Source: Liopterus haemorrhoidalis (taxonomy: Eukaryota; Arthropoda; Insecta; Coleoptera; Dytiscidae). From it: a DNA stretch of 64,000 nucleotides. Of this stretch, positions 45,795-56,802 are shown one piece after another. The stretch lies in assembly GCA_963971575.1 (NCBI GenBank), contig OZ020611.1:224184260-224248259 (forward strand). The letters run 5' to 3'. The notes under the pieces were generated by a model. It was not told where the DNA came from. It made no database searches and saw nothing but the letters and a program-made list of their open reading frames with translations. The stretch's first letter is position 1; each line of letters opens with the position of its first letter. The translations under genes were made by a program, and so were the position numbers.

Positions 45795-47488
45795 CAAACT
45801 AACGTGGAGCTCACATTTGTTAAGCAATGTGGGGCTCGATTTGTTAAGGAACGTTATGTATTTCGGGCCTTTGCCGAAAAGGACGTTACATATTCTGACT
45901 TGAGGTTTGTGGATTTAGGCGGTTGCTGAGAAGGAATCACGTATTTGGATGCCCGAGATGAGAGGGGCTGTTTTTGAGAAGACCATATTTTTATTTCAGT
46001 TTGGAGCTGTTTGGATTTTTTTTGTGTAATAGGAAAATATGGGTCTTATATTGATTGGTTGTATTCCTTTTGTTCCTAAACCCAACCCTAAAGAGTTCTC
46101 GTAATATGAAATTTAATTTATTTGTTTGAAAAGTTGATTGGATTACTTTCGCTATGTTATTCGTCGTTTATGTTGCTATGATCTGTTCGGTATTTGGACG
46201 ACATATTGTACACATTGTTTAGATTTTGAGTTAGTCTCAGTTGATGAGCTAAATAGTTTTTTGTTGTAAGAGTGAGTAAGTTACTGTGTCTGAGTTGTAG
46301 TAACATTGAGTGAGAGGACTCTAATGTATATCCCTGTGAAAATTTTGTGTTGCATTGTATGGCAACAATTGTTGGTAGAATTGTAATTGCAACATTGGTT
46401 ATGTTGAATTATATTGGTGACAAGCCGAGTGACTCGGTTGTCAAATTGGTTCAGTGTCTGGTAGAGACATTTGTATTGGTGAGCCAGTTTAGGGCGAACC
46501 ATTGAGATTCACACGGGATTCGCTTAGCGGAAAATTAGTTTACTCATATGTACGGTATTAAGTACCGAGCTGGTTTATCCAGGAGAATCACTCAACGGTT
46601 TAGAGTATTGGAGAAGAACAGTAGACTTGCTCCGCGATTTGTGTTGTACAATATTTGATTCCTGGTTAGGATATATTTTGGACGTGACCTAGAGTACACA
46701 GGTCAGGACCGAATCAGATCTAGTAAGTTGAATATAGAGAAATTCACTGTTGTTAATGCGTTTGTCAGACTGTTTTTGAGTTAAGTAGGAATTGTCGTAG
46801 CGGACATGTCAGTTGGTTGTCGTTTTGAGAAATCCCGTATTTTTGGGTGAGATATTTGAGATAGCAAGTTAGAATTGCAGTTATTAGTGCGTTTGTGAAT
46901 AACGCTTTGTATTTTGGAGTTGAAGTTAAGTACGTAGAAGTGAGCGTAGGACAGTTAGGTCGGTACGCGTGTCAGTTAGGCTTTCTTTTTGTGTGAGATA
47001 GATTCCCTTCGTGAATGGTTTAGTTAAGATTATGAGTGCGTTGCATAGATTTAGCTAGTTCGTAGTTGTATAAAGTTAGTTAGGAAATAGTGGAATCCAA
47101 CCTTTTTTTGTAGGGCGCCGACTGCCGTTAGTTTTTCGCTGGAGCTTATCCGCAGTGTGCGCGACGTCAAACCTACTCGTCCTCCTTGCCTTGTTGGCAA
47201 TATTATCACCTCCATGGCCTGTTGGTGATAATACCCGTCTGTGCGTTTTGCACATTAGCACCTTGTCTTCGTTGTCTGCAGCAACTACCTTGCCTCCCGT
47301 GGCTGTTTCCGCGTCTTCGCGAACGCCACCCCTAATTAGTTAGGAATTCCGTGTGTTCCACTATTTAGGATGTAAGTAGGATAGAATTGTAAATAGTTTA
47401 TTGATAGTTTTTTTTTTTGAGCGATTGTTTCGTGCGAATGCAATTTAGTATAAAGATACGGGGTCTTTAGAGACCCGCGTCTCTTTTT

Positions 47489-47503
47489 AAGCAAAGGGGG
47501 AGT
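47489..47503 (+). other. polypurine tract before LTR 2
   Basis: AAGCAAAGGGGGAGT directly before TGTTACGG. It would prime plus-strand synthesis. Repeated at about 52107-52121. Confidence 0.65.
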
Positions 47504-50387
47504 TGTTACGGCCTATTCTAGCTGACAACACTGCTTATAAAACTACCTTAACGTAACCTACCTTAACGTACAAAAACTTATGCTATTCTCACTAAAGGAT
47601 ACAGTATTGTGTATTTGTGCGAAACAACTGACTAGCCTCCTGACAATCTACTTAAAAGTAGCCGTTCTTGCTACAGAAATATAAATTAACATCTGAATTC
47701 TCGTATTCTGTCAAAAACTTTTAGGTTATGTCATTTTGACACATGGGAATAATCACATTCTTTTGCATTTTGGAGTATGAATACTTCATTAGAACCTGGA
47801 AATTACAGACTATTAGCGTGTATTACGTATATAAGGAACATACTTACAACTTGTAATAAAATACAATGTTGACATTCGTGATTTTTAACGCCGATAAGAA
47901 AGAATGTTGTCATTTTTGATAACTGTCTGAGTCACGTGGTTTTGCCCACGTGAGTCTAGTGTCCATCAGACAGTTGTAGGAAAGGTGGAAGTGGTGAAGG
48001 GGGGGCATATATAATGGAATGTTATATGCCATTTTGTCTCTTCAATGTCGTAATTCAAGAAGTATAGAGGTTCCCTAAGGGGTGGAGACTCAGTAACACG
48101 TGCCAAATTTTAATCCACAAGTTTTTGTGAAAATTATTTGAGAAGATAATGCTGGTTCACCTGTGGATTCGCTAAGCGGAAAAGGCACGTGATACATCAT
48201 GTTTTGGGAATGCAAAACGCGACTTACGTCGGAATTAGGAGTTTTCTACCCCTAGATGGCAATTGAGTTACGACGTTTCGCCACTAAAACACCGAGGTAT
48301 GTTTCTTTTATACAGTATTACCCGCTAATCAGTTTTGAATAATTCAGTGTTCTAATGTAAAGTATTTCTCTGTATTTTGTAAATTTAGTGGCAACATGTA
48401 AGGGCTGTAAACTGAGTATTCTTTCTCGAGCGAGGATCCTGCTTTCGAGATTATACTGTCCCCCACGTGTAAGGGTTGAAGAGCCGATTTTGGAGCGATC
48501 CGTGGAAGATGTAGCGTGAAAATTATTGTATCAATTGAGACCTGTTGCTACAGGGTGTTGCGAGAATTACTGTGTTTCAGCTGAGTATACTTTGGAAATG
48601 TTTGAAATTTTGTAACAGAAGCGACTCTGCCCTATTAACGTATTGGAATTCCCGTTTGGGGATGTTTTTGTGATTCTTAACGTTAATGGTGTAGGGCTGC
48701 GTCTGGTACACCCTTATGAGTTATGGCCATGATTATTAAGTGTGTGTTATTATTTGTACTGTATTATTAGCTGAAATGCATTGAGGTTTCTCAAGTTTTG
48801 TTGTATCTTGAGATATTTTTGAGTTATTGAGATATGTTTTTGGATTTATTGAGTACGCTGTTGCGTGTACGGGTGGACTGTGTCGTCACCGTATTATTTT
48901 TGGAGGTACAATAATTTTTGTTCACGAATCGCTCATTTTTATTGTTGCCGCGTAATGTAAATTCAGTCTGTCCGTAAAGTATATTTTCCTTGATAACTGG
49001 AGGTTGTGAATTAGCTTTCAAACACGCAGGTTACTCCTTACTTTGAATACTTACTGGTCAAGTATTCGTGTTACTTGCTGTTCACGTTATCGAGGATCGG
49101 GTTTGTATTATTTTGGGAGGAATTAACGTTAACTTCAATCGGGCAGAACCTCAGCCACAAGCATCGTTTTTTTTTATTTAATTTTTTGACCAGTCTTCCT
49201 TAATTTTTTTTTGTCTCGATAATTTTTTTAAATTTTGATCATTTCCGTCGAGTCAGTGGGTAGGGTGGTCGTCAATTTTTTTTGGCATCTCGCGGAGATT
49301 TTTTTGTTGACGTATCACGGGTTTTTTAAGAGTAAAAGGGGATATGTGGAGTCAGTCTCTTGACAACGATGGATTCTTGAATCAACGCGACTTCGTTGCC
49401 AATAGACGGATTGGGATTTCAATAGTGTTAAGGCGAGAGAGAATTGTAGTAAAAATTTAAATCGGGTTTTCGAAAAAGCGCTGGCTTTCCGATTCTAAAA
49501 CTCTTCCGGATTTTTCCTAACGGTATTGCCAACCGGAATACCGTTACCATTTTTCAACGTAATTAATCACTGTGGTATAATCTTCCTGTGCAAAAGTTCA
49601 CGCAGCCCTAGGGCAGTTGTAGCATAAGTAATCCAATCACATGTTACTGGGTATTTATACCGCAAGTAATTCAGTTGTTAGTTTAAATTGTAATTAATTA
49701 CCGGTTAAAGATTCAGTTGTTTAATTTCCTTTGGCCATTTGTGAGTACTTAGTTTTCTAAATTTTGGATTTAACTTAGATATTTTGCTCGTAGATTAAAT
49801 AATTTATTTTTTTTGTATTAACTTTGTCGTACTCCGAACTAAAAAGGGAATATTCAACTGGTCATTGATCTTGTAATTCTTAATATTTTGGTTATAGATT
49901 TTGCGTATTGAGTATTCATTTAGTGAATAATTGATTTTGGTTATAGATTTTGCGTATTGAATATTCGTTTAACGAATAGTATTTATTTTGTTATTGCTGT
50001 TTGTTAGTAACTGATTTTTTGTTAATAAATTTAGTTATTGAGAATTTTGGTGTTTCTATTACGAGAACTCTATTCCTTCCCCTGGGGTTTTATTTTTCTT
50101 CCAGAATTTAGGGCAATAGAAGCGAAGTGACTGGCGCCGTATAAATTTTAGGCCGCACATAGGTATGGATAATTAAGGACCACCCTGCATAGTCAAATCT
50201 ACCTCTAGACTGGGCTGGCGGCCTTCTACCTTGCCCTGGACAGCTGATAGCCGCTGGAGTCACTTCACAGTGGTTACGGAATTCATATTTTTCCCCATTT
50301 AGGTTTTTAGCGACCGATCAGAGAGCTGAGCGGACGCTGGCGTATGCCAACTATATAACGCTGGAGTCTGGCCGTAATATACGTTAT
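47504..50387 (+). repeat. LTR 2 of the array
   Basis: Offset by exactly 4618 bp from LTR 1 and identical to it in all stretches compared by eye. It serves as 3' LTR of the first unit and 5' LTR of the second. Confidence 0.8.
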
Positions 50388-52121
50388 ATATTTCTGGCGC
50401 CCAACGTGGGGCCAAACTAACGTGGAGCTCACATTTGTTAAGCAATGTGGGGCTCGATTTGTTAAGGAACGTTATGTATTTCGGGCCTTTGCCGAAAAGG
50501 ACGTTACATATTCTGACTTGAGGTTTGTGGATTTAGGCGGTTGCTGAGAAGGAATCACGTATTTGGATGCCCGAGATGAGAGGGGCTGTTTTTGAGAAGA
50601 CCATATTTTTATTTCAGTTTGGAGCTGTTTGGATTTTTTTTGTGTAATAGGAAAATATGGGTCTTATATTGATTGGTTGTATTCCTTTTGTTCCTAAACC
50701 CAACCCTAAAGAGTTCTCGTAATATGAAATTTAATTTATTTGTTTGAAAAGTTGATTGGATTACTTTCGCTATGTTATTCGTCGTTTATGTTGCTATGAT
50801 CTGTTCGGTATTTGGACGACATATTGTACACATTGTTTAGATTTTGAGTTAGTCTCAGTTGATGAGCTAAATAGTTTTTTGTTGTAAGAGTGAGTAAGTT
50901 ACTGTGTCTGAGTTGTAGTAACATTGAGTGAGAGGACTCTAATGTATATCCCTGTGAAAATTTTGTGTTGCATTGTATGGCAACAATTGTTGGTAGAATT
51001 GTAATTGCAACATTGGTTATGTTGAATTATATTGGTGACAAGCCGAGTGACTCGGTTGTCAAATTGGTTCAGTGTCTGGTAGAGACATTTGTATTGGTGA
51101 GCCAGTTTAGGGCGAACCATTGAGATTCACACGGGATTCGCTTAGCGGAAAATTAGTTTACTCATATGTACGGTATTAAGTACCGAGCTGGTTTATCCAG
51201 GAGAATCACTCAACGGTTTAGAGTATTGGAGAAGAACAGTAGACTTGCTCCGCGATTTGTGTTGTACAATATTTGATTCCTGGTTAGGATATATTTTGGA
51301 CGTGACCTAGAGTACACAGGTCAGGACCGAATCAGATCTAGTAAGTTGAATATAGAGAAATTCACTGTTGTTAATGCGTTTGTCAGACTGTTTTTGAGTT
51401 AAGTAGGAATTGTCGTAGCGGACATGTCAGTTGGTTGTCGTTTTGAGAAATCCCGTATTTTTGGGTGAGATATTTGAGATAGCAAGTTAGAATTGCAGTT
51501 ATTAGTGCGTTTGTGAATAACGCTTTGTATTTTGGAGTTGAAGTTAAGTACGTAGAAGTGAGCGTAGGACAGTTAGGTCGGTACGCGTGTCAGTTAGGCT
51601 TTCTTTTTGTGTGAGATAGATTCCCTTCGTGAATGGTTTAGTTAAGATTATGAGTGCGTTGCATAGATTTAGCTAGTTCGTAGTTGTATAAAGTTAGTTA
51701 GGAAATAGTGGAATCCAACCTTTTTTTGTAGGGCGCCGACTGCCGTTAGTTTTTCGCTGGAGCTTATCCGCAGTGTGCGCGACGTCAAACCTACTCGTCC
51801 TCCTTGCCTTGTTGGCAATATTATCACCTCCATGGCCTGTTGGTGATAATACCCGTCTGTGCGTTTTGCACATTAGCACCTTGTCTTCGTTGTCTGCAGC
51901 AACTACCTTGCCTCCCGTGGCTGTTTCCGCGTCTTCGCGAACGCCACCCCTAATTAGTTAGGAATTCCGTGTGTTCCACTATTTAGGATGTAAGTAGGAT
52001 AGAATTGTAAATAGTTTATTGATAGTTTTTTTTTTTGAGCGATTGTTTCGTGCGAATGCAATTTAGTATAAAGATACGGGGTCTTTAGAGACCCGCGTCT
52101 CTTTTTAAGCAAAGGGGGAGT
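50388..52121 (+). other. internal region 2
   Basis: Same length and sequence features as internal region 1, including primer site (50395), GGGTCTTTAGAGACCC hairpin and purine tract. Confidence 0.75.
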
Positions 52122-55005
52122 TGTTACGGCCTATTCTAGCTGACAACACTGCTTATAAAACTACCTTAACGTAACCTACCTTAACGTACAAAAACTTATG
52201 CTATTCTCACTAAAGGATACAGTATTGTGTATTTGTGCGAAACAACTGACTAGCCTCCTGACAATCTACTTAAAAGTAGCCGTTCTTGCTACAGAAATAT
52301 AAATTAACATCTGAATTCTCGTATTCTGTCAAAAACTTTTAGGTTATGTCATTTTGACACATGGGAATAATCACATTCTTTTGCATTTTGGAGTATGAAT
52401 ACTTCATTAGAACCTGGAAATTACAGACTATTAGCGTGTATTACGTATATAAGGAACATACTTACAACTTGTAATAAAATACAATGTTGACATTCGTGAT
52501 TTTTAACGCCGATAAGAAAGAATGTTGTCATTTTTGATAACTGTCTGAGTCACGTGGTTTTGCCCACGTGAGTCTAGTGTCCATCAGACAGTTGTAGGAA
52601 AGGTGGAAGTGGTGAAGGGGGGGCATATATAATGGAATGTTATATGCCATTTTGTCTCTTCAATGTCGTAATTCAAGAAGTATAGAGGTTCCCTAAGGGG
52701 TGGAGACTCAGTAACACGTGCCAAATTTTAATCCACAAGTTTTTGTGAAAATTATTTGAGAAGATAATGCTGGTTCACCTGTGGATTCGCTAAGCGGAAA
52801 AGGCACGTGATACATCATGTTTTGGGAATGCAAAACGCGACTTACGTCGGAATTAGGAGTTTTCTACCCCTAGATGGCAATTGAGTTACGACGTTTCGCC
52901 ACTAAAACACCGAGGTATGTTTCTTTTATACAGTATTACCCGCTAATCAGTTTTGAATAATTCAGTGTTCTAATGTAAAGTATTTCTCTGTATTTTGTAA
53001 ATTTAGTGGCAACATGTAAGGGCTGTAAACTGAGTATTCTTTCTCGAGCGAGGATCCTGCTTTCGAGATTATACTGTCCCCCACGTGTAAGGGTTGAAGA
53101 GCCGATTTTGGAGCGATCCGTGGAAGATGTAGCGTGAAAATTATTGTATCAATTGAGACCTGTTGCTACAGGGTGTTGCGAGAATTACTGTGTTTCAGCT
53201 GAGTATACTTTGGAAATGTTTGAAATTTTGTAACAGAAGCGACTCTGCCCTATTAACGTATTGGAATTCCCGTTTGGGGATGTTTTTGTGATTCTTAACG
53301 TTAATGGTGTAGGGCTGCGTCTGGTACACCCTTATGAGTTATGGCCATGATTATTAAGTGTGTGTTATTATTTGTACTGTATTATTAGCTGAAATGCATT
53401 GAGGTTTCTCAAGTTTTGTTGTATCTTGAGATATTTTTGAGTTATTGAGATATGTTTTTGGATTTATTGAGTACGCTGTTGCGTGTACGGGTGGACTGTG
53501 TCGTCACCGTATTATTTTTGGAGGTACAATAATTTTTGTTCACGAATCGCTCATTTTTATTGTTGCCGCGTAATGTAAATTCAGTCTGTCCGTAAAGTAT
53601 ATTTTCCTTGATAACTGGAGGTTGTGAATTAGCTTTCAAACACGCAGGTTACTCCTTACTTTGAATACTTACTGGTCAAGTATTCGTGTTACTTGCTGTT
53701 CACGTTATCGAGGATCGGGTTTGTATTATTTTGGGAGGAATTAACGTTAACTTCAATCGGGCAGAACCTCAGCCACAAGCATCGTTTTTTTTTATTTAAT
53801 TTTTTGACCAGTCTTCCTTAATTTTTTTTTGTCTCGATAATTTTTTTAAATTTTGATCATTTCCGTCGAGTCAGTGGGTAGGGTGGTCGTCAATTTTTTT
53901 TGGCATCTCGCGGAGATTTTTTTGTTGACGTATCACGGGTTTTTTAAGAGTAAAAGGGGATATGTGGAGTCAGTCTCTTGACAACGATGGATTCTTGAAT
54001 CAACGCGACTTCGTTGCCAATAGACGGATTGGGATTTCAATAGTGTTAAGGCGAGAGAGAATTGTAGTAAAAATTTAAATCGGGTTTTCGAAAAAGCGCT
54101 GGCTTTCCGATTCTAAAACTCTTCCGGATTTTTCCTAACGGTATTGCCAACCGGAATACCGTTACCATTTTTCAACGTAATTAATCACTGTGGTATAATC
54201 TTCCTGTGCAAAAGTTCACGCAGCCCTAGGGCAGTTGTAGCATAAGTAATCCAATCACATGTTACTGGGTATTTATACCGCAAGTAATTCAGTTGTTAGT
54301 TTAAATTGTAATTAATTACCGGTTAAAGATTCAGTTGTTTAATTTCCTTTGGCCATTTGTGAGTACTTAGTTTTCTAAATTTTGGATTTAACTTAGATAT
54401 TTTGCTCGTAGATTAAATAATTTATTTTTTTTGTATTAACTTTGTCGTACTCCGAACTAAAAAGGGAATATTCAACTGGTCATTGATCTTGTAATTCTTA
54501 ATATTTTGGTTATAGATTTTGCGTATTGAGTATTCATTTAGTGAATAATTGATTTTGGTTATAGATTTTGCGTATTGAATATTCGTTTAACGAATAGTAT
54601 TTATTTTGTTATTGCTGTTTGTTAGTAACTGATTTTTTGTTAATAAATTTAGTTATTGAGAATTTTGGTGTTTCTATTACGAGAACTCTATTCCTTCCCC
54701 TGGGGTTTTATTTTTCTTCCAGAATTTAGGGCAATAGAAGCGAAGTGACTGGCGCCGTATAAATTTTAGGCCGCACATAGGTATGGATAATTAAGGACCA
54801 CCCTGCATAGTCAAATCTACCTCTAGACTGGGCTGGCGGCCTTCTACCTTGCCCTGGACAGCTGATAGCCGCTGGAGTCACTTCACAGTGGTTACGGAAT
54901 TCATATTTTTCCCCATTTAGGTTTTTAGCGACCGATCAGAGAGCTGAGCGGACGCTGGCGTATGCCAACTATATAACGCTGGAGTCTGGCCGTAATATAC
55001 GTTAT
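52122..55005 (+). repeat. LTR 3 of the array
   Basis: Ends ...CGTTAT at 55005. AATGG then repeats the bases before LTR 1, after which LINE sequence resumes. This fixes the LTR boundary independently of homology. Confidence 0.8.
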
Positions 55006-55691
55006 AATGGAGACATAAAGAATAGATTAGTATGTGCTTGGGGAAGATAAAAAAGTGAGGAATGCCTTGTACGGAAAGATGGGATGTGGAAATTTAATTG
55101 TATAATGGAAAGTGTATCGTCAATTAGATTAGATGCTAATTTTTTCAGATAATTTTTGGAGGTTAACATACGATGCTCATTTAATGATTTGGTGGAAAAA
55201 ATATTAAGAAGAGTACTATATGAGAGATCGAAAGGGGGGTAGAATCCCATAAATTTAAAGTAGTGCACCAATTGGTGATATTTTCCAAGTCGTTTTGAAG
55301 AATGCAGCGGTCATTATTTGAAGAGATAGTTCGAAAAATTTCATTATTAATGTCATCAATAAATATTAAAAAAGAGGAGGGCCTAAATTTGATCCTTGTG
55401 GGACTCCGGAAGTGACTTTAAAAGGTGAGGTTGTATGACCACAATAGCAAACAGATAGATTACGATCTAGAAGGTACGATGACAATAACGCTTCCAGTGC
55501 TGGTGAAAGTCCAAAAGTTTTTCAATGATAATTTGGGGATCAATTGTATTAAAAGCTTTGGCAAAATCGGTATATACAACATGCACCTGATTATTGGTAT
55601 CCAGAGCAGACGAAACGTAATGTGTGAAATAACAAAGGTTGCTAGACGTGGATCTGTGTTGCATAAAGCCGTGTTGTGAAAAGGATAGTTT
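55006..55691 (-). pseudogene. jockey-like LINE reverse transcriptase, middle part
   Basis: From 55690 downwards: KLSFSQHGFMQHRSTSSNL, VVYTDFAKAFNTIDPQ (first catalytic Asp), then GVPQGSNLGPPLFLIFIDDI at about 55420-55360. The FADD segment appears to be lost by a small deletion, since INNEI runs directly into FRTISSNND. The C-terminal part FHIPSFRTRHSSLFYLPQ ends at the array. Several frameshifts make it dead. Its 5' neighbour lies beyond HINE D and Helitron 3 at 59442-59493. Confidence 0.75.
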
Positions 55692-55742
55692 ATTTTTAGG
55701 GTTTTGTAGGTATGACCAAAAAACCCTTATACCGTCATTTTG

Positions 55743-55744
55743 TC

Positions 55745-55790
<46 letters not shown>
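55743..55790 (+). repeat. (GTCT)n microsatellite of HINE D
   Basis: About 12 perfect tetramers. Confidence 0.9.
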
Positions 55791-56274
55791 TCGGTAAAAA
55801 TTGTAGCCGAACGGCTAAACCTAGAGAGTTGAAATTTGGCATGCTTATACAACTCGTTGACCCGCACATAGGAAAAATACCAAAACATCTAAAAAACATA
55901 TCCCCCTAAAAATATAAACAAATATGTGCTCATCGAAAAAAAAAATATTTTTTTTTAATTCTGAGTAGGGTATCAAATGAAAGCCCTTGGTACGTGGATT
56001 AACGATCAAATTTTTATTTTTCCAAAATAAATTATTTTGAAGCGATTTTTGCCAATATTGTGCAAAAAAAATTTTGTCCCACACCCTGTAGCCCAGATGG
56101 TTTAAACTAAAAATCTGAAAAAATTCTAAGTAATGTACATTGGTGTGAACCGGAATAGTTCAACAGGAATTTTTGATCAGATTATGTTTTTGGAAAAAAA
56201 AGCATTTTTTGTGTTTTTTTGCTAATAATGTTGACAACTTATAGTTATATAATACGCTAAACAGTAACGTGTTT

Positions 56275-56355
56275 CTTGGTGCTGTGGCTAAGATACTTGC
56301 GTTCTGTCCAAGAATTCGTAATCGGACTCATGTTCGAGTCCTACGTGAGGAGACA
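56275..56355 (+). other. tRNA-like segment of HINE D
   Basis: Box A-like TGGTGCTGTGGCTAAG (56277-56292) and box B TGTTCGAGTCC (56331-56341) with TCGGACTCA before it. Distinct from copies A, B and C. Confidence 0.55.
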
Positions 56356-56802
56356 ATATTATTTTTTATTTATTTTTTGCATTTTTATATTGTTTAAATT
56401 ATTTTTTCAAAATTTTAATTATATTTTGGCAATTGTTGCATTTAATTTTTAATAGCGTAAATTTAATAACCAGTGGAAATTGTTGAAATTATAATTTAAT
56501 TATATATTTGAATGTACACGAAATCAAAGGGGAGGAGCTATGACTAAAAACAACCAATGGAAGCCATAGGCGCAATTTTCAAAATCTTAATGAACCTTGA
56601 TATATAAAAAAAAAATACTGCACATCTTTAAAAACTTAAATAATGGTAATAGGCATTCGAATTAAAATTCATAAAAAAATATTTTGTCATAAAATTTGTT
56701 TTGGCACCCCAAATAATCATCATTCACTTACTAAATACCTGCAAAACCCTGAAATGTGTGAAAATTCACACTTCACATCAATTTTTTATATTGAAATAGA
56801 TA

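Larger units (their letters stand above)
45770..47503 (+). other. internal region 1 (non-coding, with PBS and PPT)
   Basis: Seven bases after the LTR comes the primer site. The interior has only ORFs below 75 codons with no recognisable motif. It ends with a hairpin GGGTCTTTAGAGACCC (47461-47476) and the purine tract AAGCAAAGGGGGAGT next to LTR 2. Confidence 0.75.
42886..55005 (+). mobile_element. tandem LTR-retrotransposon array: LTR-int-LTR-int-LTR
   Basis: A 4618-bp unit is repeated: three LTRs of 2884 bp and two internal regions of 1734 bp. The whole block is flanked by a 5-bp duplication AATGG (42881-42885 and 55006-55010) and lies within a LINE whose coding sequence resumes across it. 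The internal regions hold a tRNA-Lys primer site and a polypurine tract but no gag, protease, RT or integrase, so the element is non-autonomous and of the LARD type (large LTRs, non-coding interior). By eye the copies are identical over every stretch compared, and small chance ORFs translate identically, implying a recent origin. Unequal recombination between LTRs is the simplest cause. Confidence 0.85.
55693..56788 (+). mobile_element. HINE copy D (complete), inserted in the LINE
   Basis: Starts AGGGTTTTGTAGGTATGACC, GTCT tract at 55743-55790, conserved body, tRNA-like segment at about 56275-56345, and 3' end TACCTGCAAAACCCTG with TGTGTGAAAATTCACAC. Only about 14 bp separate it from Helitron 3. 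Confidence 0.7.

Noticed and set aside
44206..53639. 65-, 73- and 61-codon ORFs repeated in the LTR array as conserved genes
   Set aside because: They are identical only because the units are. No motifs, and opposite-strand ORFs of similar size overlap them.
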